The notes under the pieces: model-generated
Told to the model about the DNA's origin: nothing
The model's input: the letters and a program-made list of their open reading frames with translations, nothing else
The model's database searches: none
Assembly: GCA_937958105.1 (NCBI GenBank)
Contig: CALFXJ010000006.1
Location: forward strand, 248,001 to 312,000
From: an uncultured Cellvibrio sp.
GTDB taxonomy: Bacteria > Pseudomonadota > Gammaproteobacteria > Pseudomonadales > Cellvibrionaceae
DNA: 64,000 nt
Direction of reading: 5' to 3'
Program-made: the position numbers and the translations under genes
In this document: one piece after another, positions 27,085 to 34,680 of the stretch
Position numbering within the stretch: position 1 is the first letter of the stretch
How the letters are laid out: every line of letters begins with the position of its first letter

Positions 27085-27642
27085 ATGGTGCATACACTGA
27101 CGGTATATCTGCATCTTATCGCTGCGTGCTCGGCGATTGGTGTTATTCTTATCTCGGATCTTAAATTGCTGAATTATTTTTTCCGCAAAGAAGATCAGTA
27201 CTTCGATATTCATCTTGAAATCAGGATGATTATTGGTTCTTTAGCGGTGCTCTGGACTACCGGGTTGTTACTGGTTGTTCAGGGTATTGCGGTTAATCCT
27301 GAATATCTTCATAACGAAAAGCTGCAGGCCAAAATTATCCTGGTCGTTATCCTCACTATAAATGCCTTTGCACTTCACCTGATTTCATTGCCGCGTATTT
27401 TCAATTTCGATCAGCATGACGATTTTGTTAAGACGGTTCTGCCTCCGTCCATCTCCAACAGTATCTGGTTTTATGCTGCATTTCTCGGTATTGCACGTAA
27501 TTGGAATTATTCAGAATCGCTTGCGTTTGTGTTGTTGGTGTGGCTCATGATCTGGTTGCTGATATTTGCTGCAATGTACATCCTGATTCGCATGGCAAAG
27601 ACCAAACGCTCCAAACTGATTGACGCTTCCTATTTATGTTAA
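27085..27642 (+). CDS. Four- to five-helix membrane protein, unknown function
   Basis: A 185-residue integral membrane protein with helices near residues 4-24 (TVYLHLIAACSAIGVILISD), 48-72, 83-102, 124-142 and 145-172. The pattern of short polar loops with conserved histidine (VYLHLIAA) resembles DUF2214-like or other small b-haem-type membrane families, but I cannot assign one. GGAAGGGG lies upstream of ATG 27085 at about 11 bases; a TTG at 27064 is an alternative start. Low base composition matches its surroundings. It is the only gene between the RNA methyltransferase and the LPMO. Confidence 0.65.
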   Translation: MVHTLTVYLHLIAACSAIGVILISDLKLLNYFFRKEDQYFDIHLEIRMIIGSLAVLWTTGLLLVVQGIAVNPEYLHNEKLQAKIILVVILTINAFALHLISLPRIFNFDQHDDFVKTVLPPSISNSIWFYAAFLGIARNWNYSESLAFVLLVWLMIWLLIFAAMYILIRMAKTKRSKLIDASYLC

Positions 27643-27996
27643 AGGGATTCAAAAAAAGGGCGACGGCAGGCTGGTCGAATAAATATGATCTATAGCGGCG
27701 ATGATTCGGAATTCGTTCACATTTCTACAGGTTTTTTGAAAAAGATATTTTCATAAAGACTTTATCCACTTTCTTTTTTCCTGTGAAATGTGACTTATAA
27801 AGGATTAATGATATTTAATATCACTAAAAATATAAAATCGTGGTATTTAATATCTTTGCTGGATACAATCTGTTTTCGATATTTTCAGCGGAAGGGGTAA
27901 GCAGTACCACTGAGTGTCGAGAGGTTGTTATTAAATGGTGACCGACAAGTCACTGAACTGTTGTCTACTTGCAAACCAAACGCAGGAGATTGAGGC
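27643..27996. other. LPMO upstream control region
   Basis: About 350 bp of AT-rich DNA with no supported coding frame. It holds the paired palindromes at 27809-27854 and a TACAAT at 27864-27869 that could be a -10 box with no recognisable -35. Confidence 0.5.
27809..27854. promoter_or_regulatory. Paired palindromic candidate operators upstream of the LPMO
   Basis: TGATATTTAATATC (27809-27822) and TGGTATTTAATATC (27841-27854), spaced 32 bp. The first contains the perfect palindrome GATATT-T-AATATC. The second overlaps the place where a -35 box should sit relative to TACAAT at 27864, as expected for an activator-dependent promoter. Confidence 0.4.
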
Positions 27997-29178
27997 GTGA
28001 AAACAACTAATATAAAACCTTCCATCACGGGCATTACATCCCGTAAAGGCCTGAGTGCATTGGCATTAATTATCGGTGCGGCTTCTCTGCTTCCAGCTAC
28101 TGGAGCTAGCGCACACGGCTATGTTTCTTCACCCAAAAGCCGTGTGATCATGTGTAAGGAAAACGGAATTGAAAACCCTTCACACCCAGCCTGTATCGCT
28201 GCAAAAGCAGCGGGCAACCAGGGCCTATATACGCCGCAGGAAGTGGCAGTAGGTGGTGTACGCGACAACCATGAAGACTATATCCCCGACGGCAGACTCT
28301 GTAGTGCCAACCGCGCCAACCTTTACGGTATGGACCTGGCAAGAACTGACTGGCCGGCTACGCAGGTCAGTTCAGGTTTCCTGGACTTTGTCTGGACCAA
28401 CACGGCCGCTCACAAAACGACTTACTTCCGTTACTACATCACCAAAGAAGGCTACGATCACAGTCAGCCGCTGCGTTGGAGTGACCTGGTGCAGATTCAC
28501 GAGTCAGGTCCTGCTGATCAGGAGTGGGTTTCCACTCACACTGTATGGATGCCGCCACGCACTGGTAAACACATTGTGTACAGCATCTGGCAGCGCGACT
28601 GGGTAAGGGATGCTGCTGAAGGTTTCTATCAGTGTATCGACGTAGATTACGGCAATGGCGGCGGCACTCCATCGTCCAGCTCCAGCTCAGCACCCAGCAG
28701 TGTATCGAGCAGCTCCAGCTCCATTCCCAGCAACGATACTTGCGCGACGCTGCCCGCCTGGAACTCCAGTGCTGTCTACAACAACGGCAACCAGGTGAAG
28801 CACAACGGCAATCGCTATCAGGCTCAGTGGTGGACTCAGAGCCAGGACCCGGCTTACAACTCTGGCCCTGCAGGTTCAGGTTTCGTATGGCTTGATCTGG
28901 GTGCGTGTACTGGATCTCCGGTTTCTTCCAGTTCTGTATCCTCATCATCCAGCAGTTCACCAGCGACCTCCAGCAGCTCTTCTTCAGTAAGCACTGGCAA
29001 CTGCACTTCACCGGCTTATGTTGACGGCAGCTCCTACTCAACTGGTGCCAAGGTAGTTAACGGCGGCAGCGAGTACGAGTGTACTGTGGGCGGTTGGTGT
29101 ACGGTCGGTGGTCCATATGCGCCAGGTGCCGGATGGGCTTGGACCAACGCTTGGTCTTTTGTACGTAGCTGTAATTAA
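27997..29178 (+). CDS. Secreted chitin-type AA10 lytic polysaccharide monooxygenase with two carbohydrate-binding modules
   Basis: Copper enzyme that cleaves crystalline chitin oxidatively, secreted by the general route. A signal peptide (residues 1-39, ending GASA) exposes His40 as the new N-terminus; His40 and His139 (in TNTAAHKTTY) form the copper brace, and Phe210 in GFYQCIDV is the axial aromatic of chitin-active AA10 enzymes. Two serine-rich linkers (about 224-245 and 308-333) separate a CBM5-like module (about 248-304) from a CBM73-like C-terminal module (about 336-393). The length, 393, and order AA10-CBM5-CBM73 match Cellvibrio japonicus LPMO10A. Start is GTG 27997, with AGGAG 8 bases upstream. 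Confidence 0.93.
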   Translation: MKTTNIKPSITGITSRKGLSALALIIGAASLLPATGASAHGYVSSPKSRVIMCKENGIENPSHPACIAAKAAGNQGLYTPQEVAVGGVRDNHEDYIPDGRLCSANRANLYGMDLARTDWPATQVSSGFLDFVWTNTAAHKTTYFRYYITKEGYDHSQPLRWSDLVQIHESGPADQEWVSTHTVWMPPRTGKHIVYSIWQRDWVRDAAEGFYQCIDVDYGNGGGTPSSSSSSAPSSVSSSSSSIPSNDTCATLPAWNSSAVYNNGNQVKHNGNRYQAQWWTQSQDPAYNSGPAGSGFVWLDLGACTGSPVSSSSVSSSSSSSPATSSSSSSVSTGNCTSPAYVDGSSYSTGAKVVNGGSEYECTVGGWCTVGGPYAPGAGWAWTNAWSFVRSCN

Positions 29179-29200
29179 TCAGTTACAGGCCAAACAAAAA

Positions 29201-29224
29201 AGCCAGCATTACGCTGGCTTTTTT
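29201..29224. terminator. Bidirectional terminator between the LPMO gene and actP
   Basis: Seven-base stem AGCCAGC / GCTGGCT with a 5-base loop, A-rich on the left, six T on the right. It serves the LPMO gene and, read backwards, actP. Confidence 0.9.
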
Positions 29225-29277
29225 GTTTCTGGCAAACGCTGAGTTGGTTCAGCGTTTGTCATTGATGGAAAAAGCAA

Positions 29278-30921
29278 TCAGTGTTCCACCGCCTTATCTA
29301 TACCAATACCGGTTTGCGATCTCACAAACTGAGTTTCAAATGCCTGTTGTTCTGCCTGAGCACTGCTTGATTTATCAAGTAGCGAGAAAATCCAGATACC
29401 GATAAATGCAATGCTCACCGAGAAGATAGCGGGGTACTTGTAAGGGAAGATGGCTTCTTCGAAGCCGAATGCATCCACCCATACCGTCGGGCCAATCACT
29501 ACCAGAATCACCGCTGTGGCCAGGCCGAGAGAGCCACCGATAACCGCGCCGCGCGTGGTGAGTTTGCGCCAGTACATGGACAGTAGCAGAATCGGGAAAT
29601 TCGCACTGGCAGCCACACAGAAGGCCAGGCCCACCATAAAGGCGACGTTCTGGTTTTCAAAGACGATGCCGAGCAACACGGCAATTATCCCGAGGCCGAC
29701 AGTGGCGATACGGGATGCACGGATTTCTTTTTTCTCGTTGTGCTGGCCCTTCAGGAACAGCGTTGCGTAAAGGTCATGAGAGATTGCGCTCGACCCGGCC
29801 AATGTCAAGCCTGACACCACAGCGAGGATGGTGGCAAACGCGACGGCGGAGATAAAGCCAAGCAGCAGGTCTCCGCCCAGCGCATGGGACAGGTGAATCG
29901 CAGCCATATTGCCCCCGCCAATCAGTGCACCATCCGTAAAGTAATCAGGATTTCTCAGGAGCAGGACGATAGCCCCGAAGCCGATGATAAATGTGAGGAT
30001 ATAAAAATAACCGATGAACCCGGTGGCATAGAACACCGAGCGGCGGGCCTGTATGGCATCGCGCACGGTGAAGAAGCGCATCAGGATGTGGGGCAATCCG
30101 GCCGTACCGAACATCAATGCCATACCCAGGGAGATGGCTGAAATGGGGTCGGATACCAGTGTGCCTGGCTCCATGATGGCCGCGCCATTTTTGTGAACGG
30201 CGGTAGCCGCTGCAAACATATTTTCGAAGCTGAAGCCGAAGCTGGCGAGCACCAGGAATGCCATCAGGCTCGCACCGGACAGCAACAGGACGGCTTTGAT
30301 GAGCTGCACCCAGGTGGTAGCCAGCATACCGCCGAAGGTGACGTACAGGGTCATCAGGATTCCCACAATGAATACGGCCGCTTCATAGGGCAGGCCGAAC
30401 AGAACCTCGATCAATTTTCCAGCGCCGACCATCTGGGCAATCAGATAAAAAATAACGGTGACCAGTGAGCCGCTCGCGGCAAGAATGCGAATAGGGCGCT
30501 GGCGCAGCCGGAAAGAGGCAACATCGGCGAAGGTATAGCGACCCAGGTTGCGAAGAGGCTCGGCAATCAGCAGCAGTACAATCGGCCAGCCAACGAGAAA
30601 GCCAATGGCATAGATAAGCCCGTCAAAGCCCGACAGATAAACCAGACCGGCAATGCCCAGGAAGGACGCCGCAGACATATAGTCGCCAGCGATGGCCAGA
30701 CCATTCTGGAAGCCGGTGATGCCGCCGCCGGCTGCGTAAAAATCCTTGGCTGTCCGGGTGCGGCGAGCAGCCCAGTAGGTAATGCCAAGGGTAACCATTA
30801 CAAAGGCAACAAACATGATGATGGCGGAACCGTGGGCGCCGGACCGGCCACCTTCAACCTGGGCCCAGGCGGTGGAACCCAACAGAGCTAAAACAAGGGA
30901 AACGATTACGCTCAACTTCAT
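29278..30921 (-). CDS. actP: Cation/acetate symporter ActP
   Basis: Sodium-solute symporter that takes up acetate and other short carboxylates. The 547-residue protein has a cleavable-looking first segment (ending AWAQ) and about 13 helices. Family features include AGGGITGFQNGLAIAGDYMSAASFLG, TFADVASFRLRQRP, and GLTLAGSSAISHDLYA. Its ATG overlaps the stop of the upstream DUF485 gene by 4 bp, the standard actP arrangement. No acs gene is adjacent, unlike in E. coli. Confidence 0.95.
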   Translation of the reverse strand: MKLSVIVSLVLALLGSTAWAQVEGGRSGAHGSAIIMFVAFVMVTLGITYWAARRTRTAKDFYAAGGGITGFQNGLAIAGDYMSAASFLGIAGLVYLSGFDGLIYAIGFLVGWPIVLLLIAEPLRNLGRYTFADVASFRLRQRPIRILAASGSLVTVIFYLIAQMVGAGKLIEVLFGLPYEAAVFIVGILMTLYVTFGGMLATTWVQLIKAVLLLSGASLMAFLVLASFGFSFENMFAAATAVHKNGAAIMEPGTLVSDPISAISLGMALMFGTAGLPHILMRFFTVRDAIQARRSVFYATGFIGYFYILTFIIGFGAIVLLLRNPDYFTDGALIGGGNMAAIHLSHALGGDLLLGFISAVAFATILAVVSGLTLAGSSAISHDLYATLFLKGQHNEKKEIRASRIATVGLGIIAVLLGIVFENQNVAFMVGLAFCVAASANFPILLLSMYWRKLTTRGAVIGGSLGLATAVILVVIGPTVWVDAFGFEEAIFPYKYPAIFSVSIAFIGIWIFSLLDKSSSAQAEQQAFETQFVRSQTGIGIDKAVEH

Positions 30922-31232
30922 GATGCGTGCTCCACTTTTTGTACAACGGCGCGCGTGAGCGGTTCAAGCACGTGGTTGGCGTAATAAACGTAGATGCCAG
31001 TGATGACAAAACAGAAGAGAATGACACCCAGGCCAAGGGCAATGCCAATGGACGTGACGCCATCACCCAAAGGGCGTCCAAGTGATTCCGGTGTAAAGGC
31101 AATCAGCAGGATCAGCGCAAAGTAAACGAGGATAACAGCGGCCGACAATATCCAGGTTATGCGAGCGCGAGCGCGGGTCAGGGCCTGGTATTCGGGCTGA
31201 TGTTTGAGTTCATCAACAGTGAGTAAGGTCAT
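30918..31232 (-). CDS. DUF485 membrane protein, ActP partner (YjcH-like)
   Basis: A 104-residue inner-membrane protein with two helices (about 28-50 and 66-89) of the DUF485/YjcH family, nearly always found with actP and thought to assist it. The family signature HPEYQALTRARARITWILS appears here as QPEYQALTRARARITWILS. First gene of the actP unit; 84 bp separates it from the upstream kinase gene on the same strand, with no clear terminator between. Confidence 0.9.
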   Translation of the reverse strand: MTLLTVDELKHQPEYQALTRARARITWILSAAVILVYFALILLIAFTPESLGRPLGDGVTSIGIALGLGVILFCFVITGIYVYYANHVLEPLTRAVVQKVEHAS

Positions 31233-31316
31233 AGCGTTTTCCTTATTATTAATTATTAAAGTGAAGCGAAACCGGTAACACAGAAGAACCGCCTTACTGG
31301 TTGTTGTAGCGAAAAA

Positions 31317-33632
31317 CTATTTCAGCTCCATCACGACTCTGAAACCCAGGTTCTCGTCATAGGCATCGGGCGCGTAAGACTCGCGCACGTGTGAAGCAAT
31401 TTGTTCCACATTATTCTTGGATGAGCCTCCGCGTACTACGCGCCGCGCACATTCGGCAGTGTCGTAAGCCCGGCCATCCTTAGGCTTATTGTTGTAATTA
31501 TCAGCGTAGCAATCCTGTACCCATTCAGCCACATTGCCTGCGGTGTCATACACGCCAAAATCATTCGCAGGGTAACTGCCTACGGGTGCAGTTCTACTGC
31601 CAAATAAACCGGAGTAGCTGCTGTAGCAACCGCGGCGGCAGTTGGCCCGGTCCATTGCATCTCTGTCGTTGTCACCCCACCAGTACAGCGTACGGCTGCC
31701 GGCACGGGCGACATATTCCCATTCCGATTCCGTCGGCAGGCGATAAGTTTCACCACTCATCTTGCTGAGCCAGCGGGTATAGGCACGCGCGTCTTCCCAG
31801 CTGACATTGATTACCGGACGGTTGTCGCGGCCCCAGCGGTTGTCTCCGGGGAGGGCACGATTGGTGGCCTTTGCAAACAGATCGTATTCATCAAAGCTGA
31901 CTTCATACTTGCTGATGGCAAATGGCTTGCTGATGACAACATTATGAACTGGTATACAAGTGCTGTCATTCTTATTCCCCATCAAAAAACTGCCTACGGG
32001 AATGCGCACCATTTCGGGGCCGCGCAGTGTGCCGCCAAGGTTGCTGACGAAGTTGGTGCTGGGCGGAATCACCCGCTCAAGGATGTAGCTGGGCTGGAAG
32101 TTTTTGTCCGTGATTTCGATCCACTCATAGAGTGTCTTAAAGCCCGGATGACTGACTTCGATATGGTAACGGCCCGGCTCCAGCAGGATGCCGTGCTGAT
32201 AGCGCTCGGGGATGTTCATGATCCGGACCCGTGCGTTGCTCGGTATGGTATCCACCGTCAAAGCATAACGTGGTGTGGGCTCTGCTTTGATTAACGGAGG
32301 AACCAGGGCAACCGAGGAGGCGGCCTGGGATGCCGTCGCGGTTTCTGTGGTCACGGGCAGAGAAAGGGGTTGCTCCAACGCGACCGGAGTTGCCGGACTG
32401 ACAGCGACATCCGCTGCAGGGGAAGACGAACTCGCGGCAGCGGACGACCGGTAATCGGCACTGGCGGCGGAGGTGAGGTTGGTTTTGTCGGTGTTGACCA
32501 GGGCTTTAACCCCGAAGCCAATGATGCCCAGCAGCAGGGTGCCCAGCAGCACCCTTGATATCCAGCCGCGCCGGGCATTGTGTACCAGTTGCAGATGGGT
32601 CGCCTGATGAACCCGGGTAGATACTTCAGTCGAGCGCTCATCCTCATTCTGCGCGGTGATAAGAATCTCAGTGACCCGGGTTTCCGGGTGGCGATAGACT
32701 CCGCGCTGGGGTGTCCAGCGCAGGTGCAGGAACTTCTCCATCTGGCGGTTCAGCGCCGCCCCTGTGGCTGCAACCAGCGCTTTCAACAATGCCAGGGTAC
32801 TGAGTTCAGTGGGGTTGGCAGTCGTGATGTAGCCGCCTCGAGTCGGGGCTTCGAGCATCTCTATGGCAATCACCAGTTCCCGCCCGCTCTGGAACCGTTT
32901 ATCCGGGTCTTTCTCAAGCAGACGGTCGACGATCTTTTGATAGCCCTGATAATGCACGGGCAAGCGGGGCACTGGTGCGCTCAGATGCTTGATGGCAATG
33001 GCTACGGCGTCTTCGCCTTGAAAGGGGACACTGCCGGTCAGCATTTCGTAGAAGACTACACCCAGGCTGTAGAGATCAGACCGCCCATCTACCGGCTTGC
33101 CCCGCGTCTGTTCGGGACTCATGTAGTGGGGCGTGCCCACCACCTGGCCCACGTTGGTCATGCGCGAAACACCGATGATGCCTTTCGCTACGCCGAAGTC
33201 CGACAGCACTGCAGAATGGTCCGCGCGAAACAGAATATTTTCCGGTTTGATATCGCGATGGATGTAGCCTTTCTCGTGGGCGTGATCAAGCGCACTGGCA
33301 ATTTCACGGGTCACGCGCAGGGCTTCCTCCGCCGTCAGGCCAGTCATCATCCGGTCATGGACTGAGCCGCCGGGAAGATAATCCATGGCGATATAGTTCA
33401 GATTATCGTGCTGCCCGATGTCGTAAATGGAGACGATGTTGGGATGGGACAATTGCCCCACGATGTTGGCTTCCCGCTGGAAGCGTTCGCTGAAGGCCGG
33501 ATCACCGTTCAGGGTCGGGGACATAACTTTGAGCGCGACAACGCGCCCCACGCTGATCTGGATCGCGAGGTAAACGGTGGACATGCCTCCCTGGGCAATT
33601 TTTCGAATAATGCGATATCCGGGTATTTGCAT
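31317..33632 (-). CDS. Membrane Ser/Thr protein kinase with PEGA and formylglycine-enzyme-like domains
   Basis: A 771-residue Hanks-type kinase. Residues about 5-265 are the kinase, with glycine loop (13-21), Lys35, HRD (125-127), Asn132, DFG (145-147) and SPE (172-174) all present. A single helix at 359-377 places the rest outside the cytoplasm: a Ser/Ala/Pro linker, a PEGA repeat (about 455-510), then a formylglycine-generating-enzyme/sulfatase-modifying fold (about 538-771). In the last, the active-site cysteines expected after RVVRGGS are absent (SSKNN), so it is probably a binding domain. ATG 33632 lies 18 bp after the PP2C stop; a longer frame would overlap that gene. Confidence 0.92.
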   Translation of the reverse strand: MQIPGYRIIRKIAQGGMSTVYLAIQISVGRVVALKVMSPTLNGDPAFSERFQREANIVGQLSHPNIVSIYDIGQHDNLNYIAMDYLPGGSVHDRMMTGLTAEEALRVTREIASALDHAHEKGYIHRDIKPENILFRADHSAVLSDFGVAKGIIGVSRMTNVGQVVGTPHYMSPEQTRGKPVDGRSDLYSLGVVFYEMLTGSVPFQGEDAVAIAIKHLSAPVPRLPVHYQGYQKIVDRLLEKDPDKRFQSGRELVIAIEMLEAPTRGGYITTANPTELSTLALLKALVAATGAALNRQMEKFLHLRWTPQRGVYRHPETRVTEILITAQNEDERSTEVSTRVHQATHLQLVHNARRGWISRVLLGTLLLGIIGFGVKALVNTDKTNLTSAASADYRSSAAASSSSPAADVAVSPATPVALEQPLSLPVTTETATASQAASSVALVPPLIKAEPTPRYALTVDTIPSNARVRIMNIPERYQHGILLEPGRYHIEVSHPGFKTLYEWIEITDKNFQPSYILERVIPPSTNFVSNLGGTLRGPEMVRIPVGSFLMGNKNDSTCIPVHNVVISKPFAISKYEVSFDEYDLFAKATNRALPGDNRWGRDNRPVINVSWEDARAYTRWLSKMSGETYRLPTESEWEYVARAGSRTLYWWGDNDRDAMDRANCRRGCYSSYSGLFGSRTAPVGSYPANDFGVYDTAGNVAEWVQDCYADNYNNKPKDGRAYDTAECARRVVRGGSSKNNVEQIASHVRESYAPDAYDENLGFRVVMELK

Positions 33633-33649
33633 AAACTGCGTAACGTGCC

Positions 33650-34516
33650 TTATTTCACGATCGAATAGAGCAATACCAGCAGCGACACGACTGCGGCACC
33701 ATAGATCAGCGCGTCCCATCGGCGGTGGCCGGTGAGATAGGGAATCCATTGCCATACGGAAGCCAAAGGGTGGCGACGCGTGAATGGTGACTCGATGATC
33801 TGCACGGTAATGTTATCGTGACCGCCATTGGTCAGCGCCGCGTGCAACAGTTGATCGGCGGCGGTCTGGGTATCCTTGGCATCGCAGAGTACCTGCGCTA
33901 TGCCTTTATCATCCAGCTCATCGCTCAGACCATCGCTGCACAGCAAAATCCATTGGTTCCGCTGCCATTGTCCATGGACCATATCCACCCTGACATCCAC
34001 CAGCTCCTGGGAGCCAATGCACTGGGTAATGATGTTCTTCTCCGGGTGATTCTCCAGCTCCTCAGCGGTGATTGCACCGGAGTCAAGCAGCATCTGGACG
34101 TAGGAGTGGTCCGTCGTAAGCTGTTCCAGGCGTCCGCCTTCGGCGGTGCTGGTCCACAGGTAAGCGCGACTGTCGCCCACCCAGGCAATTTCATATTCAT
34201 TGTGATGGCTGTAAAGCGCCACCACCGTTGATCCCATGCCGAGAGCGCCGATACCCCGTGCAGCAGCCTCAAGCACCGCGCGATGGGATGCCTGAATGCT
34301 CTCGCTAAGGGAGGTGTGGGCGTGTTTCTGACGGGTTTCCCGGACTGTATCGCGCACGATTGCGCTGGCTACTTCACCGGCCTCATGGCCGCCCATCCCG
34401 TCCGCTACCAGCCATATGCCGTATTCCGGCAGGCTCAGATAACAATCTTCATTATTATCGCGCGCGAGTCCGGGATGGGTGACGGCGCTGAAGTTGAGCG
34501 GACGAGTAGGTATCAT
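33650..34516 (-). CDS. PP2C-family Ser/Thr phosphatase, membrane anchored
   Basis: A 288-residue metal-dependent phosphatase. Motifs DNNEDCY (20-26), VADGMGGHEAGEVAS (38-52), LLCSDGLSDEL and GGHDNITV hold the metal-binding aspartates. A C-terminal helix (ALIYGAAVVSLLVLLYSIV) anchors it in the membrane. It is the first gene of a two-gene unit with the kinase, so it most likely reverses that kinase's phosphorylations. Relatives in type VI secretion loci exist, but no secretion genes are present here. Confidence 0.94.
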   Translation of the reverse strand: MIPTRPLNFSAVTHPGLARDNNEDCYLSLPEYGIWLVADGMGGHEAGEVASAIVRDTVRETRQKHAHTSLSESIQASHRAVLEAAARGIGALGMGSTVVALYSHHNEYEIAWVGDSRAYLWTSTAEGGRLEQLTTDHSYVQMLLDSGAITAEELENHPEKNIITQCIGSQELVDVRVDMVHGQWQRNQWILLCSDGLSDELDDKGIAQVLCDAKDTQTAADQLLHAALTNGGHDNITVQIIESPFTRRHPLASVWQWIPYLTGHRRWDALIYGAAVVSLLVLLYSIVK

Positions 34517-34680
34517 AAAGTGAGCGTCAATGCTGGGTCTCGATCAGGGATACAGTTATCGGCCGCTGGTGGCGCTATGAACATTCGACAATCTCTCACA
34601 GCGACCAGTTGTTATAGCCTGAAGCAATATAGTTGACTTTAATACCGAAAACCATGTGACCATGATTTTCAGCGCTTGCA

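Noticed and set aside
28670..28990. Possible DNA repeat array in the LPMO gene
   Set aside because: The repeats are serine codons of two linkers, explained by the protein.
28439..29041. 200-codon frame opposite the LPMO
   Set aside because: Cys/Trp/Arg-rich translation of the serine linkers and CBMs on the wrong strand; no ribosome-binding site.
33633..33755. Longer N-terminus for the protein kinase
   Set aside because: The extra 41 residues overlap the PP2C gene and lie ahead of the kinase domain without similarity; the 18-bp gap with ATG 33632 fits a two-gene unit.
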